Below, piece by piece: positions 25,377-36,043 of a DNA stretch of 64,000 bases; the stretch's first letter is position 1, and each line of letters opens with the position of its first letter. The notes under the pieces were generated by a model. That model worked only from the letters and a program-made list of their open reading frames with translations, ran no database searches and had not been told where the DNA came from. Position numbers and translations under genes: made by a program. Source of the DNA: Streptomyces bluensis (GTDB lineage: Bacteria; Actinomycetota; Actinomycetes; Streptomycetales; Streptomycetaceae); NCBI RefSeq assembly GCF_014650715.1, contig NZ_BMVM01000001.1, positions 248,001 through 312,000 of the forward strand, in the 5' to 3' direction.

Positions 25377-26477
25377 TCAACCGATCCGCCCGATGTCTTC
25401 CAGCGGATACGGGGTGTGCCGGGACTCGTGCCGGAGTTTGCGGATGAAGTCGGAGATCACCACGGTGAGGGGTGCGTAACGCGTCACGATCGCCTGGGCC
25501 ACAGTGGGGAGTTCGGTGGGACGCGCCCCGCGGGCGCATTCACGCACGAATGCTTCGCGATCGTCGGGACCGTACCCGCAGAAGGCTGTGACCAGCCAGT
25601 TCACGAGATACCACACCGTGTAGCAACGGTCATAGGTCTGGTGCCGTTCGAAGAAACGGGCGTACTCCGGGGAGAGGTCGAAGCGTGAGGAGAGGGCCAG
25701 GCCGTAGTCGGTGAAGTACAGGCGCCGGCCGTCGGTCAGGATGTTCTCGAAGTGAGCGTCGAAGTGGAGCAGAGCACGGGCGTTCATGAAGGACGTGCCC
25801 GCGTGCAGCGCCCTCTCCACCCAGGAACAGGCCCGGTTCGCCGCCTCGTCCCCCGCCTTGATCTCCTCGCCGAGCCATTCGTGGAGGTTCCGGGGGATGT
25901 ACTCCAGAAAGAGGGTCAGGCTCGCTGAAGCCTGTTCGAGTGCCTCGATCCGGCGGCGCACCTCTGGACTGCCTCCCCAATAGGTCACGGCGCGTTCCAC
26001 GTCCGCCAGCTCTTCCGGCAGAGGGTGCGCGGTGTCCGGCAGTACGCGCCAATGGTGCATCAGGGGAAACTGCTGGTCCTCGTCGGCGAGCACCCAGTTC
26101 GTGGTCATGGTGTGGACGGCCAGCTCGCGCCAGGCGCCGTAGCCGGGTCCGCCTATGGCGCCTATTCCGTACTGGCAGAAGGCGGGGAGACCGAAGATGT
26201 TCGCGGTCGACCGCACGTGCTCCGGCAGCCTCTCCCTGTCGGTCAGGGGTACCTGTTTGACGAAGACCGGGGTTCCGTCGACGTCCAGCAGTGCCGACCG
26301 ACCCCCGATCCCCGACCCCAGCGGCACCGCCGCGCCCACCAGGTCGCGCAAGGTGTCGTCGCCGCACATGGCCAGGGCAGTGGACACCGTGCTGTGCGCG
26401 GCGAGTCGTGCGCGACGCGACATGTCAGGGCGCTCCACTGCTGCCTCCCCTGTCTCCCGCCTGGTGCTTCCGCTCAT
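25377..26477 (-). CDS. Protein-kinase-like / aminoglycoside-phosphotransferase-fold protein
   Basis: The 366-residue product starts at ATG 26477. A nucleotide-binding N-lobe is suggested by LGSGIGGRSALLDVDGTPVFVKQVPL, whose VFVKQ may hold the ATP-binding Lys. The catalytic loop is LLHFDAHFENILTDG, with FTDYGLALS in the place of the DFG motif. The HxDxHxxN spacing is that of APH/choline-kinase and bacterial kinase-like folds. It is cytosolic. Its substrate could be a small molecule or protein; no neighbour clarifies this. Confidence 0.7.
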   Translation of the reverse strand: MSGSTRRETGEAAVERPDMSRRARLAAHSTVSTALAMCGDDTLRDLVGAAVPLGSGIGGRSALLDVDGTPVFVKQVPLTDRERLPEHVRSTANIFGLPAFCQYGIGAIGGPGYGAWRELAVHTMTTNWVLADEDQQFPLMHHWRVLPDTAHPLPEELADVERAVTYWGGSPEVRRRIEALEQASASLTLFLEYIPRNLHEWLGEEIKAGDEAANRACSWVERALHAGTSFMNARALLHFDAHFENILTDGRRLYFTDYGLALSSRFDLSPEYARFFERHQTYDRCYTVWYLVNWLVTAFCGYGPDDREAFVRECARGARPTELPTVAQAIVTRYAPLTVVISDFIRKLRHESRHTPYPLEDIGRIG

Positions 26478-26548
26478 GGTAGGGACATCGGCAATCAGCG
26501 TGCACCGGTCTCACCGGCCTCAGACGTGGATGGACACGACCCGGCGCG

Positions 26549-27076
26549 GTGACGCATGATCACTGGATGATCCGGGCCGCCACTGTGAACGATGTCGCGG
26601 AGATCCGCGCGATGATCCGCGAACTTGCCGCGTACGAACGGGCCGTCGAGCAGGCCCGGGCCACCGAGGAACAGCTCCGTCAGGCGCTGTTCGGTGCGCA
26701 CCCCGCCGCGTTCGCTCTGATCGCCGAGGACGACGACACGGGCGTCATCGTGGGCTTCGCCCTGTGGTTCCCGCGGTTTTCGACCTGGACCGGCACCCGC
26801 GGGATGCACCTGGAGGACCTTTACGTACGCCCGCAGGCCCGCGGCGCCGGACACGGGAAGGCCCTGCTGGCCGCCCTTGCCGCGATCTGCGAGCAACACG
26901 GCTACGAGCGCTTCGAATGGTGGGTTCTGGACTGGAACGAGCCGGCGATCGGCGTCTACAAGTCGCTCGGCGCGGAATTCCTGGAGGAGTGGACGGTGTG
27001 CAGGCTCAGCGGTGAGCCCCTCTCGGCGCTCGCTGCCCGGGCCCCGGCCCTCGTGAACCAGTCCCCTGCGCTGTAG
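26549..27076 (+). CDS. GNAT family N-acetyltransferase (diamine acetyltransferase-like)
   Basis: The 175-residue protein starts at GTG 26549 or at ATG 26567 (MIRAATVNDVAEI). The GNAT acetyl-CoA loop is LEDLYVRPQARGAGHGKALLAALA, followed by YERFEWWVLDWNEPAIGVYKSLGAE. This combination, with FALWFPRFSTWTG, is typical of spermidine/spermine (diamine) acetyltransferase-like enzymes. It would acetylate a polyamine or related amine. It is divergent from the kinase-like gene. Confidence 0.85.
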   Translation: MTHDHWMIRAATVNDVAEIRAMIRELAAYERAVEQARATEEQLRQALFGAHPAAFALIAEDDDTGVIVGFALWFPRFSTWTGTRGMHLEDLYVRPQARGAGHGKALLAALAAICEQHGYERFEWWVLDWNEPAIGVYKSLGAEFLEEWTVCRLSGEPLSALAARAPALVNQSPAL

Positions 27077-27142
27077 CGGCCCCCTGCGGAGGGCGGGTCT
27101 TGGAGTCCGGCCCGCGAAGACCTTCATGGGGCGGCGCGCCGA

Positions 27143-27973
27143 TCAGCAGTACGGCGGCTGGTTGGTCAGAGATGCCGCGACCCGCATCCACACGCCGAAG
27201 AGCCGGTACAGGCTGGGCAGCGCACCCTGGGCCCGTACGGTTCGGCTGTCCGTCGAGGTGACCCCTGGTATGCCCAGGAGGGTGGAGGCCACCGAGGCCG
27301 ACTGCCAGCGGACGGTGAGGGTGGAGGGGTCAGGGACCGTCGGCGGGGCCGTCAGTGGTGCGGCGAGACGGGCGGTGACGGCTTCCTCGATGGCGGTGCG
27401 TGCCTCGCCCGCCGGGCGGAGGTCTGCCGCGAAACGATCGCGTGCGTACTTCACGGCCACGGTCGTGACGGAGCCGTCCCACTCCGTCATCTCCGAGCAG
27501 GCTCGGTCGTCACCGGTGAGGGCCGCCACCGGAACGCCCAGGGCGGCGGCGGTGGCATGGGCCAGGCCGATCTCGCCCACAGGCCGGCCGTCCAGCCAGA
27601 TGTCCTCGATCTCATGCCCCATGAAGCTGTGGCTCAGCACACCGAGTGCGCCGGCGCGCGCGTGGTAGCCGACGCAGATCACGGCGTCGTGCTCGGGGGT
27701 GAGTCCTTCGAGCATGCCCATCTGCTTGGGTTTGCCGCGAATGAGGCGGGCCGCCGGGTGCAGGGACTCGGGCAGGAGGTTGCGCATGGGGCCGTGTGCG
27801 TCGTTGACGGTGATCTCGGTGGCGCCGGCCGCGACGGCGCCCCGGACGGCGGCGTTGACGTCCTCCGCCATCATCAGCCGTCCCCGTTCGTAGTCCCGGC
27901 CGCCGGGCTGGACATCGTCGGCCTCCACGAGTCCTGTGACGCCTTCCATGTCCGCGCTGATGTAGATCCGCAC
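27143..27973 (-). CDS. M55 family D-aminopeptidase (DppA-like)
   Basis: GTG 27973 with GAGGAG upstream gives 276 residues, the family's normal length. ISADMEGVTG at the start holds the zinc-binding Asp and Glu. VNDAHGPMRNLL, VGYHARAGALGVLSHSF and the region around EIGLAHATAA also match M55. The family releases N-terminal D-amino acids from peptides in the cytoplasm and may recycle peptidoglycan-derived peptides. It is a single gene converging on the GNAT gene. Confidence 0.9.
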   Translation of the reverse strand: MRIYISADMEGVTGLVEADDVQPGGRDYERGRLMMAEDVNAAVRGAVAAGATEITVNDAHGPMRNLLPESLHPAARLIRGKPKQMGMLEGLTPEHDAVICVGYHARAGALGVLSHSFMGHEIEDIWLDGRPVGEIGLAHATAAALGVPVAALTGDDRACSEMTEWDGSVTTVAVKYARDRFAADLRPAGEARTAIEEAVTARLAAPLTAPPTVPDPSTLTVRWQSASVASTLLGIPGVTSTDSRTVRAQGALPSLYRLFGVWMRVAASLTNQPPYC

Positions 27974-28399
27974 GCCGCATGCTCCTCAAGCTCGATCACT
28001 TGGGAGACGTCTGCCGCTCCCCCTCCGGTTCCCGTGCCGGTGCGCCACCGTCCGCCACACGGGCCCCGGAGTCGGACAAGTCCTGTACCCTCGCCCCATG
28101 GCATACAAGGGCGTCCCGCACGTTTTCCTCTGACGCGGCGGTCACCGCAGCGGCGTTGACCTCCGGCCCCGGCCGGGAGGATCTCGCGACGCCGCTGTTT
28201 CGGCTTGCCGGTGTCGACTTCTGACGCTTCATCCCCTCCCTGCCCTGTCCCCTCACACCACCGCGGTTCTTCGCCGCGGTAGCGGCCAGGGGGATGCCGC
28301 CCTCTGCGCGCGGCCAGGGGTCTGGCGCAGTCCGCCGAGCACGCCGACGGCTCTCTCCCCCGACCGTCGACCCCGCAGCCTCGGCTGCCGAGGAACGCC
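27974..28399. other. 426-bp intergenic region without recognised gene
   Basis: Short frames on both strands lack ribosome-binding sites and recognisable motifs. The promoters of the divergent M55 peptidase and methyltransferase genes should lie here, but no clear -35/-10 pair was identified. Confidence 0.5.
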
Positions 28400-29266
28400 A
28401 TGCCCAACCCGTCCCATGCCCGCCCTGAGCCCCAGCACAGGCTCCTCGATGTTCTGGTCTGCCCGCTGTGCGGTGACAGCCTCGGGCCCGCCGACCGGGC
28501 GTTGAGGTGCCACCGCCGGCACACTTTCGATGTCGCCCGGCACGGATACGTCAGCCTTCTGAACGGCGCCAAGAGGCCCGCCAGTGCGGACACCGCCCCC
28601 ATGGTCCAGGCCCGCGCGGCCTTCCTACAGGGCGGCCACTACGCACCACTGGCACGTGTCCTCGCCGGCCTCGTCACGACGTTCTGCCCGTCCGACAGCA
28701 CAGTCCTGGACGCCGGTGCCGGGACCGGCTACTACCTCGCCGCCGTCCTGGACGCCCTCCCCGCCGCCGTCGGTCTCGGACTGGACACCTCCACATACGC
28801 CCTCCGGCGGGCGGCCCGCGCGCACATACGGGCGAAAGCCGCCGCCTGGGACGTCTGGCAGCCGCTGCCCGTGCGAACCCACTGCGTCGATCTCCTCCTC
28901 AACGTCTTCGCACCCCGCAACGGCCCTGAGTTCCAGCGGGTCCTCCGACGGTCCGGCACCCTGCTGACCGTCACCCCCGCGCCACAGCACCTCGGCGAAC
29001 TCCGGCAGCACCTGGGGCTGTTGTCGGTCGATCCGGCCAAGGAGGCGCGCCTTCAGCGCACGTTGGACCCGTACTTCCGTCTCGACCACGCCCAGGCCCT
29101 GGAATACGCCGTCACCCTCGCCGCCGAGGACATCGACAGCCTCGCCGGCATGGGCCCCACCGCTCATCACGTCCCCCGTGACGAACTTCGCCGACGCACT
29201 GCCCCTCTCAAGGCGCCTCTCCCGGTGACCGCTTCTTTCCGCGTGTCGGTGTACCGACCGCGCTGA
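28400..29266 (+). CDS. RlmA/TlrB-like 23S rRNA (guanine-N1)-methyltransferase
   Basis: The 288-residue protein begins with a zinc knuckle CPLCGDSL...CHRRHTFD (three Cys and His), followed by ARHGYVSLL. An S-adenosylmethionine-binding core follows (VLDAGAGTGYYLAAVLD, LGLDTSTYALRRAARAH, LLNVFAPRNGPEFQRVL). This is the RlmA family: RlmAI methylates G745 and the actinobacterial RlmAII (TlrB) methylates G748 in 23S rRNA. TlrB-type enzymes contribute to resistance to mycinosyl macrolides such as tylosin. Whether this one confers resistance is not visible; it stands alone, not in an antibiotic cluster. Confidence 0.85.
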   Translation: MPNPSHARPEPQHRLLDVLVCPLCGDSLGPADRALRCHRRHTFDVARHGYVSLLNGAKRPASADTAPMVQARAAFLQGGHYAPLARVLAGLVTTFCPSDSTVLDAGAGTGYYLAAVLDALPAAVGLGLDTSTYALRRAARAHIRAKAAAWDVWQPLPVRTHCVDLLLNVFAPRNGPEFQRVLRRSGTLLTVTPAPQHLGELRQHLGLLSVDPAKEARLQRTLDPYFRLDHAQALEYAVTLAAEDIDSLAGMGPTAHHVPRDELRRRTAPLKAPLPVTASFRVSVYRPR

Positions 29267-29293
29267 GCAGCACGCGAACTCCGCGGGCAGGCG

Positions 29294-29347
29294 CTGCGGG
29301 GGTACGGCCGTCGCACTCCTTCACGTGCGACGGCCGTACCCCCGCAG
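29294..29347. terminator. Bidirectional terminator with perfect 23-bp stem
   Basis: A perfectly paired stem of 23 bp (29294-29316 with 29325-29347) encloses the loop TCCTTCAC. It lies between two convergent genes and can terminate both. Confidence 0.85.
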
Positions 29348-29354
29348 TTCCGTC

Positions 29355-29885
29355 CTACTGTGCCCATTCCTCGGCGAGCAGGCCGAGGACAACCGTGTCG
29401 ACGAAGGCGCCGTACACCCAGGCGGAGCGCCGCAGTGTGCCCTCGACGGAGAACCCGACCCGGGTCGCGGCCGCGATCATCGCGTGGTTGTCGGCGAGGG
29501 TCTCGACCTGCAGCCGTTGCAGGCCGCGTACGGCGAAACCGTACTCGCACAGCACCCGGACGACGTCGACGGCCAGCCCGCGTCCCCGGAAGGCAGGCAG
29601 CAGTGAGATCCCCAGGTGGGCCGTCCTGTTGTGCAGGTCGATGTCCCACAGCAGGGCCTCGCCGACGAGTTCCTGGGACTCCAGTTCCACCACCGAGAAG
29701 TACGCCTTCTCGTGCGAGGGCACTGCCGCGGCGGCGGGAGAATCCGCCGCATCGGCGGGCACGGGCCGCCACGGGACGGAGTCGGCACGTGACCGCACCA
29801 CCACGTCCTCGTACAACTCGGCCTGGAGGACCGGAAGATCACTGTCACGTCGAGTCCGCAGCCCGACCTTTTCTCCTCGTATCAC
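29355..29885 (-). CDS. GNAT family N-acetyltransferase (RimJ/RimL type)
   Basis: The 176-residue product starts at GTG 29885. It contains LRTRRDSDLPVLQAELYED, then LGISLLPAFRGRGLAVDVVRVLCEYGF (acetyl-CoA loop) and VETLADNHAMIAAATRVGFSVEGTLRRSAW, the RimJ/RimL-type arrangement. These enzymes acetylate protein N-termini or small molecules. It lies 49 bp downstream of the UvrA-like gene on the same strand and ends at the strong hairpin. Confidence 0.85.
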   Translation of the reverse strand: MIRGEKVGLRTRRDSDLPVLQAELYEDVVVRSRADSVPWRPVPADAADSPAAAAVPSHEKAYFSVVELESQELVGEALLWDIDLHNRTAHLGISLLPAFRGRGLAVDVVRVLCEYGFAVRGLQRLQVETLADNHAMIAAATRVGFSVEGTLRRSAWVYGAFVDTVVLGLLAEEWAQ

Positions 29886-29934
29886 GCGTCATTGCTATCC
29901 CAGGCCCCATAGGTGATCAACCGGTTGCCCATCG

Positions 29935-32325
<2,391 letters not shown>

Positions 32326-32471
32326 CGTGTCTCCATCTGTCGTCTGTTGGGCGGGCTGTCGTCTGCTGGGCGCAGCGTCGCGCTCGCCCCGCGCCAGAGC
32401 TGGAGGCGACGCGGGAGGACGCGGCCGCAGGGCGCGGGCCGAAGCCGTCGTGGCTGGGGTCGCCGGGTGGC

Positions 32472-32882
32472 TCAGCGCAGTTCCTGGATGCGGACCATGT
32501 TGCCCGCGGGATCGCGGAAGGCGCAGTCGCGAATGCCGTACGGCTGCTCTGTCGGCTCCTGGACGACCTCGGCGCCGCTGGCCTGCACCCGCTCGAAGGT
32601 GCCGTCGAGGTCGCCGGTGGCCAGGAGGATGGCGGCGTAGGTGCCCTTGGCCATCATCTCGACGACGGTGCGGCGCTCGTCGTCGGTGACACCGGGGTCG
32701 ACGGCCGGAGGCGTCAGGACGATGGATGTGCCGGGCTGGTCGGCCGGGCCGACGGTGATCCAGCGCATGCCGCCGTATCCGACGTCGTTGCGGACCTCGA
32801 AGCCGAGGGTGTCGCGGTAGAAGGCCAGGGCGGCATCCGGGTCGTTGTGCGGGAGGAAGCTTGCGTGAATGGTGATGTCCAT
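32472..32882 (-). CDS. VOC (glyoxalase/bleomycin-resistance fold) protein
   Basis: ATG 32882 gives 136 residues. It begins MDITIHASFLPHNDPDAALAFYRDTLGFEVRNDVG and ends GIRDCAFRDPAGNMVRIQEL, the two beta-alpha-beta-beta-beta halves of a VOC fold. His, Asp and Glu in these elements can bind metal. It lies five bases after an AraC regulator gene in an operon. AraC/VOC pairs are common in actinobacteria, and the enzyme's substrate is unknown. Confidence 0.85.
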   Translation of the reverse strand: MDITIHASFLPHNDPDAALAFYRDTLGFEVRNDVGYGGMRWITVGPADQPGTSIVLTPPAVDPGVTDDERRTVVEMMAKGTYAAILLATGDLDGTFERVQASGAEVVQEPTEQPYGIRDCAFRDPAGNMVRIQELR

Positions 32883-32887
32883 GGCCC

Positions 32888-33337
32888 TCACGCTACGTGC
32901 GGTTCGGAAGGCGGCGCTTCTCGATTCCTGATCGGTCTGGTCACCTGTTTCGCCACGCAGGACGGCATCCCTGCCGTCGAGCGGGCCGCCTGGCGCCGAT
33001 AGACGCTGGGCGGCATCCCGACCAGTTCGGTGAAGCGGCTGCTGAAGGTGCCCAGCGACGAGCAGCCGACCGCGAAACACACCTCGGTGACGCTGAGGTC
33101 ACCACGGCGCAGCAGCGCCATCGCACGCTCGATGCGCCGTGTCATGAGATAGCCGTACGGTGACTCTCCGTAGGCGAGCCGGAACTGGCGACTGAGGTGC
33201 CCTGCCGACATGTTCACGCCGCGGGCGAGTGCCTCGACGTCGAGCGGCTGCGCGTACTCCCGGTCGATCCGGTCGCGAACGCGGCGCAGCCGCGCGAGGT
33301 CGCTCAGGCGCTGCTCTCCGGTGGATCTGCTGCTCAC
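32888..33337 (-). CDS. AraC family regulator, minimal DNA-binding type
   Basis: A GTG at 33337 gives 149 residues, essentially only the two helix-turn-helices of AraC: VEALARGVNMSAGHLSRQFRLAYGESPYGYLMTRRI and TEVCFAVGCSSLGTFSSRFTELVGMPPSVYRR. The frame is open further upstream, so a longer N-terminus is possible, but the upstream part does not look like protein. It probably controls its operon partner, the VOC protein. Confidence 0.8.
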   Translation of the reverse strand: MSSRSTGEQRLSDLARLRRVRDRIDREYAQPLDVEALARGVNMSAGHLSRQFRLAYGESPYGYLMTRRIERAMALLRRGDLSVTEVCFAVGCSSLGTFSSRFTELVGMPPSVYRRQAARSTAGMPSCVAKQVTRPIRNREAPPSEPHVA

Positions 33338-33524
33338 CTGCGCGATCGTGCCACGCCGTACCGAAACGCTCAAGTGCGTCGATGTGGGGTATCGGGGGCG
33401 ATCCAGGGCCACGCTGTGTCGTGAGTGGACACTCATGATGCGCGCCGCCCGCATCGCACGGCCGGCTCGCCGCACCGGCTCTTCGGCTCTTCTCGGCGCG
33501 CCGCCGAACCGGGAGGATGCTGCG

Positions 33525-34157
33525 ATGACCTCGTCTCCCGCCATTCGCCCGTACCGCTCCGACGACCGAGAAGCCCTCGACGACATCTGTATCCGCACCG
33601 CGCACAGCGGGCGGGACAGCCGCCCGGCCTACGCCGATCCCGGGATCTTTCCGGTGGTCTTCGCGGCTCCGTACGTGCATCTGGAGCCTGAGCTGGCCTT
33701 CGTACTGGACGGCGGACACGGGCAGGCGGTCGGCTACATCCTCGGCACGGCGGACACTCCCCGCTTCGCGGAGGACTTCCGCACGAAGTGGCTGCCCCTG
33801 GTCGCGGATCGCTATCCGGAGCCCGTCGGGGCGCCGAGCACCCCCGACGAGGCGATCGTCCAGCTGTTGCACCGCCCCGAGCGGATGGTCGTGCCCGAGG
33901 TCGCCGCGTATCCGGCCCATCTGCACATCGATCTGCTTCCCGAGTGGCAGGGCCGCGGCCACGGCCGTGCGTTGATGCGGACGTTTCTGCAGGCCCTTCA
34001 GGACCGCGGTGTACCGGCCGTGCATCTGGCCATGGCGACGGCCAACACTCCGGCCAGGGCCTTCTACGGCCGCCTGGGCTTCCATGGGATCGAGGTACCG
34101 GACTCCGGGCACACCACCTTTCTCGGGCGGTCCACGAAGGAACTCGACAGGTTGTGA
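33525..34157 (+). CDS. GNAT acetyltransferase (O-GlcNAcase-like HAT type)
   Basis: ATG 33525 with GGGAGG nine bases upstream gives 210 residues. It starts IRPYRSDDREALDDICIRTAHSGRDSR and contains LHIDLLPEWQGRGHGRALMRTFLQALQDRG (acetyl-CoA loop) and ATANTPARAFYGRLGFHGIEVPDSG. The arrangement resembles the acetyltransferase-like domain of bacterial OGA homologues. It is divergent from the AraC/VOC operon and converges on the lipoamide dehydrogenase gene. Confidence 0.82.
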   Translation: MTSSPAIRPYRSDDREALDDICIRTAHSGRDSRPAYADPGIFPVVFAAPYVHLEPELAFVLDGGHGQAVGYILGTADTPRFAEDFRTKWLPLVADRYPEPVGAPSTPDEAIVQLLHRPERMVVPEVAAYPAHLHIDLLPEWQGRGHGRALMRTFLQALQDRGVPAVHLAMATANTPARAFYGRLGFHGIEVPDSGHTTFLGRSTKELDRL

Positions 34158-34200
34158 CGGCCCCCGCTCCGCCCGCCACCGCCGGGGCGCCCGTACGGCC

Positions 34201-35613
34201 TCACATGTTGATCATGTGCCCGGCCAGTCCGTGCACCGCCTCCTTGACCGCCTCGCTCAGGGTCGGGTGGGCGTGCACGTTGCGGGCGACCTCGTGGACG
34301 GTGAGGTCCCACTGCTGGGCCAGGGTCAGCTCGGGCAGCAGTTCGGTGACGTCGGGGCCGATGAGGTGGGCGCCGACGATCTCGCCGTAGGTCGCGTCGC
34401 TGATCAGCTTCACGAAGCCAGTGGTGTCGCCGAGGCCGTGCGCCTTGCCGTTCGCGCTGAACGGGAACTTCGCCACCTTGACGTCGAAGCCCCGCTCCCG
34501 CGCCTGGGCCTCGGTGTAGCCGAAGCTGGCGATCTGCGGCTGGCAGAAGGTGGCGCGCGCGATCATCACGTAGTCGAGTTCCATCGTCTCCGCGCCCGCG
34601 ATGGTCTCGGCGGCGACCACGCCCATCGCCTCGGCGGCGTGCGCGAGCATGAGCTTGGCGGTGGCGTCGCCGATGGCGTAGATGTGCGGCACGGAGGTGC
34701 GGCAGCGGCCGTCGACGTCGATCGCGCCACGCTCGGTGACGGTCACGCCGGTGTTCTCCAGGCCGTAGCCGGTGACGTTGGGCGCGAAGCCGATCGCCTG
34801 GAGCACCTTGTCAGCCTCCAGGACCCGCTGAGTGCCGTCCTTTCCGGTGACGGTGACACGGACCTGGCGGCCGGACTCGTCGATGGAGTCGACCCGGGTG
34901 GAGGGGAGGACATCGATGCCCAACTTGCGGTACTGGCGGGCCAGTTCGGTGGAGACATCGGCGTCCTCCAGCGGCGCGACCCGGTCCAGGAACTCCACGA
35001 GGGTGATCTTCACACCGTAGTTGTGCAGGATGTACGCGAATTCGACGCCGATGGCTCCGGCGCCCGCGATGATGATCGACTGCGGCAGGTCGTCGGCGAG
35101 GATCTGCTCCTCGTACGTCACCACGCGCGCCGTACGGCGGGTGCCGGGCAGCAGCTTCGGTGTGGCGCCGGTGGCGATGACGCAGTGGTCGAAGCCGATG
35201 GTGCGGGTGTCGCCGTCGTATCCGGCCACCTGGAGGGTGTGGGGGTCGAGGAACGTGCCGCGGCCGTCGATCTCCGTGATCTTGTTCTTCTTCATCAGGT
35301 AGTGGACGCCCTTGACCCGGCCGTCAGCGGCCCGGCGGCTGCGGCGGAAGGCCTCGCCGTAGTCGAAGGAGACCTGCCCGTCGATCCTGATGCCGAAAGT
35401 CTTCGCCTCCCGGGTGACGATGTGCGCCAGTTCGGCGTTGCGCAGCAGGGCCTTGGTGGGGATGCAGCCCACGTTCAGGCAGACGCCGCCCCAGTACTTC
35501 TCCTCGACGACGGCGACCCGTTTGCCCAGCTGGGCGGCCCGGATGGCGGCCACGTAGCCGCCGGGACCCGCACCGAGTACGACGACGTCGAAGCGCTCGT
35601 CCTGCTCGACCAT
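34201..35613 (-). CDS. lpdA: Dihydrolipoyl dehydrogenase (E3)
   Basis: ATG 35613 behind AAGGGAA gives 470 residues. FAD site is [21 protein letters not shown], the redox disulfide is [13 protein letters not shown], the NAD site is [17 protein letters not shown], the second FAD motif is [15 protein letters not shown], and the active-site His/Glu lie in [11 protein letters not shown]. It reoxidises dihydrolipoamide in 2-oxo acid dehydrogenase complexes. No E1/E2 genes are adjacent, so it serves complexes encoded elsewhere. Confidence 0.93.
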   Translation of the reverse strand: MVEQDERFDVVVLGAGPGGYVAAIRAAQLGKRVAVVEEKYWGGVCLNVGCIPTKALLRNAELAHIVTREAKTFGIRIDGQVSFDYGEAFRRSRRAADGRVKGVHYLMKKNKITEIDGRGTFLDPHTLQVAGYDGDTRTIGFDHCVIATGATPKLLPGTRRTARVVTYEEQILADDLPQSIIIAGAGAIGVEFAYILHNYGVKITLVEFLDRVAPLEDADVSTELARQYRKLGIDVLPSTRVDSIDESGRQVRVTVTGKDGTQRVLEADKVLQAIGFAPNVTGYGLENTGVTVTERGAIDVDGRCRTSVPHIYAIGDATAKLMLAHAAEAMGVVAAETIAGAETMELDYVMIARATFCQPQIASFGYTEAQARERGFDVKVAKFPFSANGKAHGLGDTTGFVKLISDATYGEIVGAHLIGPDVTELLPELTLAQQWDLTVHEVARNVHAHPTLSEAVKEAVHGLAGHMINM

Positions 35614-36043
35614 CGAGAGTTCCCTTCTCACGGGGCGGGCCGCCCTCGGACGCCGCCCGGCTGGAGCCCGGTCCTCCCCACCTTGCCACCAGCCGGCGGC
35701 ACGCGCTGGGACGGCGGGGGGCCTCTCCTGATTCCGTGGCGGAGCGAGGTGTACCCACCGTCCGGCGTGAGCAGGTTCCCCAGGAGTCTCGGCAGTTGTC
35801 CGGAAAGCGGATGAGCTCCGTCGAAAAACGAACGCTTTCCAGCCATTCGCTTGATGTGCCCCTGACACAACACCTTCACATCTGACACTCTGTGCCCACT
35901 CCGCTCACCAGCGGTGCCCACGCACCCGCATCGCGTTGCCGCACCCGCATCGCAGTTCTCCCTGCACGACCCGCGCCCCCATCCGGGTGCCGGGCTCTCG
36001 TTCGGCCGTTCGTCCGACGACGGCCGTAGCACAAGGAGTACGC
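35614..36043. other. Divergent promoter region of lpdA and the M4 protease
   Basis: No gene was recognised in these 430 bp. An inverted repeat GGAAAGCG (35802-35809) / CGCTTTCC (35833-35840) with a 23-base spacer is the only clear element. AAGGAG for the protease lies at 36033-36038. Confidence 0.5.
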
